DNA from: DASWTL01 sp966250385
GTDB lineage: Bacteria > Bacteroidota > Bacteroidia > Sphingobacteriales > Sphingobacteriaceae
Assembly: GCA_966250385.1 (NCBI GenBank)
Contig: CBINHC010000005.1
Coordinates: 186,001-250,000, forward strand
Direction of reading: 5' to 3'
Length of the DNA: 64,000 bases
How positions within the stretch are numbered: the first letter of the stretch is position 1; every line of letters starts with the position of its first letter. Of this stretch, positions 53,809-63,029 are shown in pieces. Position numbers and translations under genes: made by a program. The notes beneath the pieces were generated by a model. The model was not told the origin of the DNA and searched no databases. It saw only the letters and a list, made by a program, of their open reading frames with translations.

Positions 53809-54660
53809 ATGATGGAGAAAATTCAATCAAAACTGCTGCAGGGATTAATCATCACCGGAAACGAGGAACCGAATATCGGGCGGGTTCTGGACAAGCTGGC
53901 CTGGCTGGAAAGAATCGTCATCATCGACAGTTACAGCACCGACAAGACGGTAGACCTGATCCGGGCCTATCCCAATACCGAACTCCATTACCGGAAGTTC
54001 GACAGCTTCGCCCGGCAGTGCAACTACGGCCTCAGGCTGCTGACCAGCGACTGGGTCCTGAGCCTGGATGCCGACTATGTACTGACTGACGGGTTCATTG
54101 CCGAGACCCGGGAACTGATTTACCGGGATGACCGGTCCCGCGACGCCTACAACGCGTCCTTCAAATTCCTGATCTACGGGAAGGAACTGATCAGCAACAA
54201 CACCACTCCCCGCCCGGTGCTGTTCCGCCGCCATGCCGGTATCTACGCCGATGACGGACATGCCCACCGGCTGGAGCTGACCGGACCTTCCGGACACTTC
54301 AGGCATCCGATCCTGCATGATGACCGCAAGTCGCTGAGCAGATGGCTTAAAAACCAGGACAGCTATTCCCTGAAGGAATGCGCGAAGCTCCTCGACCCGT
54401 CCAATCCGGCAGCCCGTTCACCGCTGAACAGGATCCGCAGAACCAAGATACTGGCCCCCTTCCTGGTCTTCTTCTATTGCATTTTTTACCGGGGACTGCT
54501 CCTGAGCGGCTGGGCCGGGTGGTATTACATCCTCCAGCGCACCATGGTGGAAATGCTCTGGGCCATCCGGATGATCGAGGCGCAGCACTTCAGCATTCCT
54601 TTTCCCGAAGAAGTCACGAAAGAAACACCCGCGTATGAATCCACAGAAACGCATGCCTGA
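53809..54660 (+). CDS. Family 2 glycosyltransferase (WaaE-like)
   Basis: The 283-residue GT-A protein starts with a basic helix and GLIITGNEEPNIGRVL, then IDSYSTDKTVDLI and the metal motif LSLDADYVL (about 83-91). Later blocks include RPVLFRRHAGIYADDGHAH and a hydrophobic segment near 220-245 that may anchor it to the membrane. It belongs to the same branch as the gene at 43829. The next gene overlaps its end by 8 or 26 bp depending on start choice. Confidence 0.83.
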   Translation: MMEKIQSKLLQGLIITGNEEPNIGRVLDKLAWLERIVIIDSYSTDKTVDLIRAYPNTELHYRKFDSFARQCNYGLRLLTSDWVLSLDADYVLTDGFIAETRELIYRDDRSRDAYNASFKFLIYGKELISNNTTPRPVLFRRHAGIYADDGHAHRLELTGPSGHFRHPILHDDRKSLSRWLKNQDSYSLKECAKLLDPSNPAARSPLNRIRRTKILAPFLVFFYCIFYRGLLLSGWAGWYYILQRTMVEMLWAIRMIEAQHFSIPFPEEVTKETPAYESTETHA

Positions 54661-55270
54661 ACCGGTCCTGCAGCCGGTAAATTGTCTGAACCTGCACCGG
54701 ACCGGCACCGACCTCAGCGCCTTTGACCGGCGGGGCTACCGCGAGGGACCGGGCTGGAAGATCGCCCTGTGGTTCCTGGCCAGCCACGTCTTCTTCTATA
54801 CCGCCTGCCCCTGGCCTTCGGCCCTGAAGGTCTGGATCCTCCGCCGCTTCGGCGGCCGGGTGGGAACCGGGGTCGTTATCAAGCACCATGTCCGCATCAA
54901 AAATGCCTGGAAGCTGGAGATCGGCGACAACTCATGGCTGGGCGAAGGCGCCTGGATCGAGAACCTGGACGATGTGGTGATCGGGAAGAACGTCTGTATT
55001 TCCCAGGATGCCATGATCCTGACCGGCAACCACGACTATTCCCGGCAGGATTTCAGGTTCAGGCTGGGTAAAATCCGCCTGGAAGACGGCGTATGGATCG
55101 GTGCGCGGAGCGTCGTTTGTCCGGGAATAACGTGCGGATCCCACGCCGTTCTGACCGTGAATTCAGTCGCGACCCGGAACCTTGAAGCCTGGCATGTTCA
55201 CTCCGGCAATCCGTCGGCCCCCGTCCGGGTGCGCAGGATGCAGGAGGACAGCCGCAAACCTGCCAACTAA
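54635..55270 (+). CDS. Exopolysaccharide O-acetyltransferase (WcaF-like)
   Basis: The 211-residue protein (ATG at 54635; 54653 is an alternative) has an N-terminal helix region and a hexapeptide-repeat fold. Examples are IGDNSWLGEGAWIENL, VVIGKNVCISQDAM and LEDGVWIGARSVVCPGI. The TGNHDYSRQDF segment is characteristic of the WcaF/WcaB group that acetylates colanic-acid-type sugars. The acceptor hydroxyl is not known. It is the only O-acetyltransferase candidate in the locus. Confidence 0.85.
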   Translation: MNPQKRMPEPVLQPVNCLNLHRTGTDLSAFDRRGYREGPGWKIALWFLASHVFFYTACPWPSALKVWILRRFGGRVGTGVVIKHHVRIKNAWKLEIGDNSWLGEGAWIENLDDVVIGKNVCISQDAMILTGNHDYSRQDFRFRLGKIRLEDGVWIGARSVVCPGITCGSHAVLTVNSVATRNLEAWHVHSGNPSAPVRVRRMQEDSRKPAN

Positions 55271-55281
55271 ACCCGCTCCAG

Positions 55282-56571
55282 ATGAATAATAACAGAATCC
55301 TGCTGCTGGGGGGAAACTTCTACCCCGAACCGACCGGAATCGGCAAATTCAACGGCGAAATGGTTGACTGGCTGACCGCTCACGGCTACCGATGTACGGT
55401 CATCACCAGCTATCCGTACTACCCGTTCTGGCAGGTACAGCGGCCATATATCCGGAAGGCATACCGGTATAAATACGAGGTTAAAAACCTCATGTCATAC
55501 TATGCCACACCGATCGAGATCTACCGGTGCCCCCAGTACGTGCCGCGGAATCCCACCGGCTTCAAGCGGATGCTCCTCGATTTCTCGTTCACCCTGTCGG
55601 CGTCCCTGGTCATTCTGCGGCTGCTTTTCCAGAAACGGTATGATTTCGTGATCTCCGTCGTCCCCTCCTTCCAGCTGGGACTGCTCGGCCTTTTTTACCG
55701 GGCCGTCAAGGGCGGAAAGTTCCTGTACCATATCCAGGATCTCCAGATCGATGCGGCAAAGGACCTGAAAATGATCCGCTCGCCCCTGCTGCTGAAAATG
55801 CTTTTTTCGCTGGAGAAGCTGATCCTCCGGAATGCAGACCTGGTCAGCAGCATCTCGCCCGGGATGATCGGCAAGGTCGCCAGCAAATGCAACCGGGATG
55901 TGGTGCTCTTCCCCAACTGGGTGGATACCCGCTCATTCTTTCCGATGGATGAGAAGGTCCGCCTGAAAACCGAATTCGGCTTCCAGCCGACCGACACGGT
56001 GGTCCTGTATTCCGGGGCCGTCGGCCGGAAGCAGGGCCTGGACACCATCCTCCATGCTGCGCGCACGCTTTCCGGCATACCGGGCCTGAAATTCGTTATC
56101 TGCGGAACCGGCCCCTACCTGCAGGAGCTGAAGGACCTGAAGGAAGAACTGGAGCTCGGCAACGTGCGGTTTATGCCGCTGCAGCCGAGCCGGATGCTGA
56201 ACCGGTTTCTGAACATGGCAGATATTCACCTGGTGATCCAGAAAAAAGAAGCCAGCGACCTGGTCATGCCCTCCAAGCTGACCAATATCCTGGCCACCGG
56301 CGGGGTATCCATCGTGACGGCTGACCAGGGGTCCAGCCTTTATCAGATCATTGAACGGCACCGGATCGGGATCGTCGCCGAGCCCGAAAGCCCGCATGCG
56401 CTGGCCCGGGCCGTCTCAGAAGCACTTGACGGCGACCTTACGGAGATCCGGTCGAACGCCCGGCGCTACGCCATGCACGCCCTCTCCATCGATAAAGTCA
56501 TGGTCCGGTATGCCGGTCATCTGAAAGAGATCGCCGGACTTCCCGTCCGCGGAGTGACCGCCAGTGCATGA
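55282..56571 (+). CDS. Family 4 glycosyltransferase (WcaI-like)
   Basis: The 429-residue GT-B protein starts ILLLGGNFYPEPTGIGKFNG, followed by SYPYYPFWQV. This wording is typical of WcaI, a colanic acid glycosyltransferase. YHIQDLQIDAAKDL and a C-terminal donor half (LYSGAVGRKQGLDTIL, VMPSKLTNILATGG) complete the pattern. Placement next to a WcaF-like acetyltransferase repeats a pairing seen in colanic-acid-like clusters. A 71-bp gap follows before the methyltransferase. Confidence 0.87.
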   Translation: MNNNRILLLGGNFYPEPTGIGKFNGEMVDWLTAHGYRCTVITSYPYYPFWQVQRPYIRKAYRYKYEVKNLMSYYATPIEIYRCPQYVPRNPTGFKRMLLDFSFTLSASLVILRLLFQKRYDFVISVVPSFQLGLLGLFYRAVKGGKFLYHIQDLQIDAAKDLKMIRSPLLLKMLFSLEKLILRNADLVSSISPGMIGKVASKCNRDVVLFPNWVDTRSFFPMDEKVRLKTEFGFQPTDTVVLYSGAVGRKQGLDTILHAARTLSGIPGLKFVICGTGPYLQELKDLKEELELGNVRFMPLQPSRMLNRFLNMADIHLVIQKKEASDLVMPSKLTNILATGGVSIVTADQGSSLYQIIERHRIGIVAEPESPHALARAVSEALDGDLTEIRSNARRYAMHALSIDKVMVRYAGHLKEIAGLPVRGVTASA

Positions 56572-56642
56572 ACCGCAGCGCGGCGGGAAGCCCTGTGTAC
56601 TGAATAACAATCCATTCACATATTCACCCAAATTATCACATT

Positions 56643-57512
56643 ATGAAACCAATGATTCATTCATTTCTGAAACAAGGCGAGGAAATCATCGAAAAGGGTT
56701 CCTACTATGAGCACCCGATTCCCAAGCCATCTGAGGCCATCAAGGCCAACGCGTATTATTTCAATAACCCGGAATGGGCGGAGGAATACCTTACTTACTG
56801 TCACCGGAGCGAAACCTTCAGGAGCAGATGGACCGCCGCGATGGGCGACTGGACCGACAAGATCGTGGTCGACCTGGGATGCGGCCCTGGCAATATCTAT
56901 GCGACCCTCAAAGGTAAGCCGAGGCTGCTGATCGGCGTGGACGTGGCTCCCAAATCGCTTGAACTGGCTGCCGAGCTCGGATACACTGCCCTGCTGGCGG
57001 ACGCAACCAATCTGCCGTTCGTTTCCGGATTCGCGGATATCGTCACCCTGAACGCAGCGCTGCACCATTGCGAAGATATGGACGCGGTCCTGAAGGAAGC
57101 CGCGCGGCTGGTCAAGCCCGGAGGTATCCTGGTCACCGACCATGACCCGCAGAAATCTGCCTGGGATTACAAAGGAATCGCAAAGATGCTCTGGAACGGA
57201 CGTCTGATCCTCTACAAGATCACCGGCCACGGATTCCATAAGACCAATAACCAGCAGTACTGGGGTCTGAAGTGCGAGATCCATCATAAGCCGGGACACG
57301 GAGTTTCCCGGGAACTGTTCAACAACGTACTTTCACCTATGGGGTTCCAGGTAAACGTGTTCCCGCATAATCACGAAGTGGGCGCCGAAGTACTGCAGGG
57401 AGAGCCCGGGAAAGCGGCCATGAAATACCGTCTCGGAAACATCCTTTCCGGCCGGAACCCAAATGCCGAGCGCAGTGCACTTTCGCTGATGTGCGTAGCC
57501 CGGAAAAACTAA
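56643..57512 (+). CDS. Class I SAM-dependent methyltransferase
   Basis: The 289-residue protein has motif I as VVDLGCGPGNIY (residues 75-86), an acidic residue at the end of the next strand (GVDVAPKSLELA) and the post-I block LPFVSGFADIVTLNAALHH. This is the Methyltransf_11 type. Substrate may be a sugar hydroxyl, an amine or a terminal residue of the polymer. It forms a pair with the dioxygenase gene 28 bp downstream. The N-terminal 60 residues are an extra helical cap, with ANAYYFNNPEWAEEYL. Confidence 0.85.
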   Translation: MKPMIHSFLKQGEEIIEKGSYYEHPIPKPSEAIKANAYYFNNPEWAEEYLTYCHRSETFRSRWTAAMGDWTDKIVVDLGCGPGNIYATLKGKPRLLIGVDVAPKSLELAAELGYTALLADATNLPFVSGFADIVTLNAALHHCEDMDAVLKEAARLVKPGGILVTDHDPQKSAWDYKGIAKMLWNGRLILYKITGHGFHKTNNQQYWGLKCEIHHKPGHGVSRELFNNVLSPMGFQVNVFPHNHEVGAEVLQGEPGKAAMKYRLGNILSGRNPNAERSALSLMCVARKN

Positions 57513-57540
57513 TCCGTTTGTTCACCCTAAATCCGATAAA

Positions 57541-58491
57541 ATGACGACAATGCTGCGACGACTCCGGTTGTCCTATATGGTTTACAATTTCTTCCGAAAA
57601 CGGGAACTGGTCTACAACGAAAGGAACTATAAGCGTCTCGGGCTGAAGAAAAAGTATTATTCTCCGGTATCCAGCCGCGATTTTGCGCGGTTAGGGCCGG
57701 TTCCCGAGCCCGAGCCGGTCACACGGGCAAGCTTCGAACGGTGCGCCCTGTTTCCTCAGCTCACCGAGACCGACAGGCAGAGCCTGGAAAACTTCGACAC
57801 CAACGGTTTTGCCATCATCAGGGGATACCTGCCGGCAGACCAGGTTGATGCCGTCAACAGAGAGATCGATGAGCTGCTGAACCGGAAGAAACTCCGGTTC
57901 TATAACAACAGCAAGATCTTCGCGGCCATGCATTTCTCCAGGCTGATCAACAGCATCGGCCGGAATAAGCATCTCAATGAACTCCTGACCGTTCTTCTCC
58001 GGGGGACACCGTTCCTGTTCGGGAGCATGAACTTCCGGATGGGCAGTCAGCTGGCCTCGCATTCCGACAGCATCCATATGACCACCTACCCGCTGGGCGG
58101 CATGATGGGCGTCTGGCTCGCGCTTGATGATATCGATGAAGACAACGGGCCGCTGCATTATTTCCCGGGAAGCCACAAACTGCCCTACTACCTGAACGCA
58201 GACTATGATAACGAGGGCAATACCTGGCTGATCGGCGACAAGAACTATGAAGCATATGAAAAGATGCTGCAGGGAAAGATCGAAGAACTGCAGCTGAAGA
58301 AACAGCTTTTCACGGCGAAAAAAGGCGACCTCATCATGTGGCATGCCAACCTGATCCATGGCGGCGAACCCCATCTGAATAAAGAAAAGACCCGGAGAAG
58401 CATGGTCTTCCACTTTTACAAGGAAGATGCGATCTGTTACCACGAGATCACCCAGCGGCCCGCTATCCGCGGTAAACACGTGACCCGATAA
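57541..58491 (+). CDS. Phytanoyl-CoA dioxygenase (PhyH)-family Fe(II)/2-oxoglutarate enzyme
   Basis: The 316-residue protein has the iron ligands HxD (H174, D176 in ASHSDSIHM) and a distal histidine H273 in NLIHGGEP. R285 or R286 would hold 2-oxoglutarate. PhyH enzymes hydroxylate small molecules or, in natural-product clusters, sugars and lipids. Finding one in an exopolysaccharide locus is unusual. With the adjacent methyltransferase it may modify a lipid-linked unit or a sugar residue. The N-terminal 60 residues are basic and helical. Confidence 0.83.
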   Translation: MTTMLRRLRLSYMVYNFFRKRELVYNERNYKRLGLKKKYYSPVSSRDFARLGPVPEPEPVTRASFERCALFPQLTETDRQSLENFDTNGFAIIRGYLPADQVDAVNREIDELLNRKKLRFYNNSKIFAAMHFSRLINSIGRNKHLNELLTVLLRGTPFLFGSMNFRMGSQLASHSDSIHMTTYPLGGMMGVWLALDDIDEDNGPLHYFPGSHKLPYYLNADYDNEGNTWLIGDKNYEAYEKMLQGKIEELQLKKQLFTAKKGDLIMWHANLIHGGEPHLNKEKTRRSMVFHFYKEDAICYHEITQRPAIRGKHVTR

Positions 58492-58507
58492 ACTGACCGT
58501 CCGACGG

Positions 58508-59893
58508 ATGCAAAACAGGTTCTTATACGGCGTTTGCTTCTTCCTGGCGATCGCTGATCTCCTGCTGATCAACGGTGCGTTCCTCCTGGCATGGCTGGTC
58601 TGTTATGCCGGACCGCTGCTGGAGACCTACCGGCACCAGCTGGTCAACCTGAACCTGATCTGGGTCCTGTCGGCGCATTTCCTGCAGCTGTACCATAAAG
58701 ATAACATCCGGAACATCGAGCAGGTCCTGCGCAGCACATGGAAAAGCCTTGCCGCTCATATGGTGCTCTTAACGACTTCCATCGGAGTCCTCGGGGAGAT
58801 GACGGCACCGGTGAAGTTCCTGGCCTGCTTTTATGGCCTGTGCATAGCCGCCTTCCTGATCAGCCGGTTCATAATCACGGCACTGGAAACGGTCCTGACC
58901 CGGAGGTACCGGATCAGGAAACCGGTCGCCGTGATGGGAGTCAATGACACGGGTATCCGGCTTGCCGCATTCTTTGAAGGGAACAACCGGCAGTACGCCT
59001 TCCAGGGATTTCTGGAAGAAAACGGGGACTCCTATTATGTGGACGAGTCCGGGAACCTCCTTCCGGCGGCGTGTGAACAGATCAGGAAAGCGGCCGCGCG
59101 CAATATCCAGGAAGTCTACGTGTCCCTTTCGCCCGACCGGATGAATGAGGCGCCCCGCCTGTTGCAGGAAGCCGAAAAACAATGCGTCCGCCTGAAGTTC
59201 GTGCCGGATTTCAGCGGCGCCCTCAACAGCAGCTACCGCGTGAGCTACCTGGGGGACATCCCGGTCATCAGCATGCGGAAGGAACCTCTGGAGAACATGG
59301 AGAACCGGTTTCGCAAGCGCCTGGCCGATATCCTGTTCAGCCTGGCGGTTATCATCGGGATTCTGAGCTGGCTGTTTCCCCTGATCGCCCTGGCCATCAG
59401 GCTGAACAGCCCCGGACCGGTCCTGTTCCGGCAGCTCCGGAACGGCCGCAGCAACAAACCGTTCTATTGCTTCAAGTTCCGGAGCATGCGGATCAACGCG
59501 GAGTCGGACATCCGGCAGGCAAGCCGGGATGACGACCGGGTGACCTGGGTAGGGCGGTTGCTCAGGAAGACCAGCCTGGATGAGCTTCCGCAGTTCTTCA
59601 ATGTATTGTGGGGCGATATGAGCGTGGTCGGTCCGAGACCGCATATGCAGAAGCATACCGAACAATACCGGTCCATTATCAACCGCTATATGGTACGGCA
59701 TTATCTTAAACCGGGAATCACCGGCTGGGCCCAGGTCAACGGATACCGGGGCGAAACCAGCCAGGTCGTCCTGATGGAAAAACGGATCGAGCACGACATC
59801 TGGTACCTGGAGAACTGGTCCATGATGTTGGACGTCAGGATTGCTTTTCTAACGGTCATTCACCTGCTGCGCGGCGGGAAAAACGTCTACTAA
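58508..59893 (+). CDS. Undecaprenyl-phosphate sugar phosphotransferase (WcaJ-like)
   Basis: The 461-residue protein has four N-terminal membrane helices and a Rossmann-like middle part (CoA-binding-like). A fifth helix region (about 275-300) and the catalytic bacterial sugar transferase domain follow. Conserved blocks are LFRQLRNGRSNKPFYCFKFR, WVGRLLRKTSLDELPQF and SVVGPRPHM. It starts repeat-unit synthesis by moving a sugar-1-phosphate, often glucose, to undecaprenyl phosphate. The initiating gene is last in the locus here. Its stop overlaps a possible antisense small gene. Confidence 0.92.
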   Translation: MQNRFLYGVCFFLAIADLLLINGAFLLAWLVCYAGPLLETYRHQLVNLNLIWVLSAHFLQLYHKDNIRNIEQVLRSTWKSLAAHMVLLTTSIGVLGEMTAPVKFLACFYGLCIAAFLISRFIITALETVLTRRYRIRKPVAVMGVNDTGIRLAAFFEGNNRQYAFQGFLEENGDSYYVDESGNLLPAACEQIRKAAARNIQEVYVSLSPDRMNEAPRLLQEAEKQCVRLKFVPDFSGALNSSYRVSYLGDIPVISMRKEPLENMENRFRKRLADILFSLAVIIGILSWLFPLIALAIRLNSPGPVLFRQLRNGRSNKPFYCFKFRSMRINAESDIRQASRDDDRVTWVGRLLRKTSLDELPQFFNVLWGDMSVVGPRPHMQKHTEQYRSIINRYMVRHYLKPGITGWAQVNGYRGETSQVVLMEKRIEHDIWYLENWSMMLDVRIAFLTVIHLLRGGKNVY

Positions 59894-59994
59894 AACTGTT
59901 CGTCGTCCTCATTTACCCGCGCCGCCTCAAAGAGGCAATATAACATCAGGCAGAGGACCAGGAATAAGGTGGTGAGCGTGATCATACTATTCAT
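59890..59994 (-). CDS. Possible 34-residue single-pass membrane peptide
   Basis: A minus-strand frame from an ATG at 59994 encodes MNSMITLTTLFLVLCLMLYC, then LFEAARVNEDDEQF. It consists of one strong membrane helix followed by a charged tail. The stop (59892-59890) overlaps the end of the WcaJ-like gene on the other strand. It follows kynureninase on the same strand after about 120 bp. No clear ribosome-binding site is visible. Small proteins of this form are real in many bacteria, but evidence here is only composition. Confidence 0.3.
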   Translation of the reverse strand: MNSMITLTTLFLVLCLMLYCLFEAARVNEDDEQF

Positions 59995-60116
59995 TATAGG
60001 TGCATACCGATACGACCAATAATGGTACCACCTGCGGAACCCGCCGGTCGATTGTTGATTATGTGATAGGAAACGTGCAGCTTTTGAACAGAACTGTGCC
60101 TGATTTCGCTGTTTGC

Positions 60117-61406
60117 TTAAGCCTGACGCAGTCTCAGACAGATCTCCTTCAGCCGCCTGCCGAACTCGAAAACTTCGGCGAAGGTGTTGTATAAAGGTAC
60201 GGGACTGATCCTGATCACGTCCGGTTCGCGCCAGTCACCCACGATCCGCTGCTCCACCAGCTCATCAAAGATCCGCTTTCCGTTCATGGTAGCGATGACC
60301 GAAAGCTGGCAGCCCCTTTCACCGGCGCTGGCCGGCGTTATGATCCGGAGAAACTCGCCGTCCATTGACTGATTTACATCACGGATCAGAAATTCTGCGA
60401 AACCGGTCAGTTTCGTGCTTTTCTCCCGTAAGACTTCCATCCCGCCGGCTTCCTTAAAGATCTTCAGCGAAGCCTTATGCGCAGCCAGCATCAGTACCGG
60501 GCTGCAGCTTACCATCCACCCTTCAGCACCCGCTTCAGGGACAAAGCCTTTTTCCATCAGGAACCGGGTCTTCTGCTGATATCCCCACCAACCCGCGAAC
60601 CGGTTCAATCCGCTGTGGAAATGTTTCTCATGTACAAAGACGCCGCTGATCCCGCCCGGGCTGCTGTTCATGTACTTATAGGAACACCAGCATGCAAAGT
60701 CAACGCCCCAGCCGTGCAGGTTCAGCACCACATTTCCGGCGGCATGCGCCAGATCAAAACCCACCATGGCGCCCGCAGCGTGACCCGCAGCGGCCACTTC
60801 CTTCAGATCGTATAACTGGCCGGTATAGTAGTTGATGCCACCAAGGAGAACCAGTGCCAGCTCCTCTCCGTGCTCCCGGATGGCAGCCACAATATCGTCA
60901 TGCCGTAATGTTTCCTCCCCCGGCCGCGGGAAGACCTCGACGATCACCTCTTCAGGAACCAGTCCATGGAACCGTACCTGGCTCTCGACCGCATATTGAT
61001 CGGACGGAAAAGCGCCCCCCTCCATCAGGATCTTTTTTCGTCTGCCTTCGGGCCGGTAAAAGCTGACCATCAGGAGGTGCAGGTTCACCGTGAGGGTGTT
61101 CATGACCGCCACTTCCGAAGGCAGCGCCCCGACGAGGGGCGCCAGCAGCTCCTGCATTTCCCGGTGGTAATGCATCCACGGAGTCTCCCCTTCGAACCAG
61201 CCTTCCACGGCCAGGTTCTCCCAATTGTCCAGCTGTTCCTGAATATAGGTTCTCGCAGACCGCGGCTGGAGCCCCAGCGAGTTTCCGCACAGATAGATGA
61301 TCTCCCGGCCCTGATGGCGCGGGATCAGAAACCGGTTCCGGAACTCTTTTAGGGGATCCTGCTGATCCAGCGTACGGGCAAACGCTTCGGAGTTGATGAA
61401 TTGCAT
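60117..61406 (-). CDS. kynU: Kynureninase
   Basis: The start at the ATG at 61406 gives 429 residues and the usual N-terminus; the longer frame adds 31 unrelated residues. The PLP lysine is K244 in WCSYKYMNSSPGG, and D218 lies in GFDLAHAAGN. IYLCGNSLGLQPR near residue 38 is also typical. The enzyme splits kynurenine or 3-hydroxykynurenine into anthranilates and alanine in the tryptophan degradation/NAD pathway. No other kynurenine gene is in the window. A downstream small frame on the same strand is uncertain. Confidence 0.95.
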   Translation of the reverse strand: MQFINSEAFARTLDQQDPLKEFRNRFLIPRHQGREIIYLCGNSLGLQPRSARTYIQEQLDNWENLAVEGWFEGETPWMHYHREMQELLAPLVGALPSEVAVMNTLTVNLHLLMVSFYRPEGRRKKILMEGGAFPSDQYAVESQVRFHGLVPEEVIVEVFPRPGEETLRHDDIVAAIREHGEELALVLLGGINYYTGQLYDLKEVAAAGHAAGAMVGFDLAHAAGNVVLNLHGWGVDFACWCSYKYMNSSPGGISGVFVHEKHFHSGLNRFAGWWGYQQKTRFLMEKGFVPEAGAEGWMVSCSPVLMLAAHKASLKIFKEAGGMEVLREKSTKLTGFAEFLIRDVNQSMDGEFLRIITPASAGERGCQLSVIATMNGKRIFDELVEQRIVGDWREPDVIRISPVPLYNTFAEVFEFGRRLKEICLRLRQA

Positions 61407-61447
61407 GTGCCAATAATACGAAAAAGAGGCTGTTCCCCGGGAAAGAG

Positions 61448-62500
61448 CTAATTTTTCAGACGGTAGCCGCGCAGCTCCTGATCTATTTTCCGGTTCCACT
61501 CCTGCTGCCTCACGGGATCGCTGCCGTGGCGCGTCTCTGCGTCATACTGTTCCTGGAGCCGGGTCAGCCGGCGAAGTGTTTCCAGGTAGTGCGGTCCCAT
61601 AAACCCTTCGTAGCTATCCGGAGTGAGCGAGGCAGCCAGGATCTCGCTTTTGAAGCGTTCCGACTGGATCTTCGCCAGGTCGAAGTGTCGTTGCTCATGG
61701 TTCAGTGCATAGGTGTTCCGGTTATCGGGACGGACCCACGAAGCGCTTTTCGGAACAAACACCCTGGTGGTGATGGTCACCTCGACCACCCCGTTCCTGA
61801 CGGCACGCTCCTGGTCAAAGCCAAACCCAGCAAAAACCTCGGCGGCAAACCGGCTGCTTTTAGGGGAATCCCGGAAATCGTCCCACGTGAGCGGCCGGTC
61901 CGCTGCATAATACACCGTGTCCTCATGTTGCTCCGCATAATCCCTGAACCGGAACTGCACCGCCCGCGCCAACAGGACATTCGTGGCCGATTGCCGGGCC
62001 ATCCACGTCTTAAAATCCTTCATTCCGTTGTCCAGCGCCTGGTTCACGGCCGATAAAGGAACGGAAGAAGCGGCCGGTCCCCTTAAATAGACCGCCTGTC
62101 TGCGGATGGTGGTCAGCGGCTGCAGCTCATGTTCCTTCTGCAGAAGGAACCGCAGTGTGACGGCCACCTGCCCCCGGATCCTCCCTCCAGCCTGCGGCGT
62201 CTCGGTGAGGCTGAGTTCGCGGACCTGCACGACCACCTGGTGAAAACCCTTCCCGGCCGGAAAAGCTTGCCGGATCCGGTCCCGGATTTCCGTCATGCCC
62301 GCACCGGCCAGTGCCACTGACCTGCCGCTCTCCGCGTCCTGCACGATCCGGAGGGCATGCTGATCCCGACGGGCATCCTCTACGGCGGAAATACAGAATC
62401 CCTGGTCGGGCTCTGCCTCCGGAACAGCGGATGAAGCGCCTGTGAAAAGCCGGGTGAGCACCATCGCGACCAACAACCGGAAAAAGGAGGAATGCAGCAT
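61448..62500 (-). CDS. Secreted DUF922 putative zinc protease
   Basis: The 350-residue protein has an N-terminal hydrophobic export signal (about 1-22). Near residue 204 is LTWDDFRDSP, and at residues 268-272 is HEQRH, an HExxH metal site followed by FDLAK. This pairing defines the DUF922 family, predicted to be zinc-dependent exported proteases. No substrate or activity is shown by sequence. It lies upstream of kynureninase on the same strand with a 41-bp gap, and may share its transcript. Confidence 0.82.
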   Translation of the reverse strand: MLHSSFFRLLVAMVLTRLFTGASSAVPEAEPDQGFCISAVEDARRDQHALRIVQDAESGRSVALAGAGMTEIRDRIRQAFPAGKGFHQVVVQVRELSLTETPQAGGRIRGQVAVTLRFLLQKEHELQPLTTIRRQAVYLRGPAASSVPLSAVNQALDNGMKDFKTWMARQSATNVLLARAVQFRFRDYAEQHEDTVYYAADRPLTWDDFRDSPKSSRFAAEVFAGFGFDQERAVRNGVVEVTITTRVFVPKSASWVRPDNRNTYALNHEQRHFDLAKIQSERFKSEILAASLTPDSYEGFMGPHYLETLRRLTRLQEQYDAETRHGSDPVRQQEWNRKIDQELRGYRLKN

Positions 62501-62565
62501 ACTGGTTAGTAAACGGTTAGCGCTTCTGCCTTATTATGGCTTGGCGGCGGCCGGACACGCCACAG

Positions 62566-62964
62566 TTACTTTCTGACAGCGGTGACGATCGTGCCTTGCT
62601 GCGACATGGTCTGAAAGACCAGCTCCCGGTCGCCGAGACTGTTTACGCGGAAGGGAAACTCGCGGGTGGTGCCGCCTTCCAGGTCCTCTTGGTACCGGAT
62701 CAGATTCCCTTCGATCCTGAATTTTCCCTTTGACAGCCGTTTCCCGCCCCACCAGATGATCAGACTGTCTGACCGGGTAAAGGTGATCGAGGCGGATTCG
62801 GCGGCAAGTGCTTCGGCGTCCAGGTCCTCCTCGGGGGCAGACGGAGTGACTACCTTCACATATTTCCAGGATCCATACAGTTCCTCCGGATCAACCGAAG
62901 AACTGCAGGCGGAAGAACATAAAGCTGCGGACAGGAATAATACATAAGCGGAACATTTCGGCAT
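62566..62964 (-). CDS. Lipocalin-like lipoprotein
   Basis: The 132-residue protein has a lipoprotein-type signal ending at C20 (ALCSSAC). ELYGSWKYVKVV and alternating strands with FTRSDSLIIWWGG and FRIEGNLIRYQED follow. This is the pattern of the small lipocalin-like domains abundant in Bacteroidota, each built around a GxW motif. It should be a surface or periplasmic lipoprotein. The ligand is unknown. The gap to the next minus-strand gene is 65 bp. Confidence 0.75.
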   Translation of the reverse strand: MPKCSAYVLFLSAALCSSACSSSVDPEELYGSWKYVKVVTPSAPEEDLDAEALAAESASITFTRSDSLIIWWGGKRLSKGKFRIEGNLIRYQEDLEGGTTREFPFRVNSLGDRELVFQTMSQQGTIVTAVRK

Positions 62965-63029
62965 GGCGGCTAAACTAGGAAATTGTACGGAAGGAACCAG
63001 AGGCCGGACAGGTTTGTGCCGGATCTTTC

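Noticed and set aside
52555..53826. 423-codon frame antisense to a family 4 glycosyltransferase
   Set aside because: The plus-strand gene has a complete EX7E motif and tight operon spacing; the antisense frame has neither.
60000..60194. 64-codon plus-strand frame beside kynureninase
   Set aside because: Its second half is antisense to the kynureninase C-terminus, and its first half lacks any motif or ribosome-binding site.
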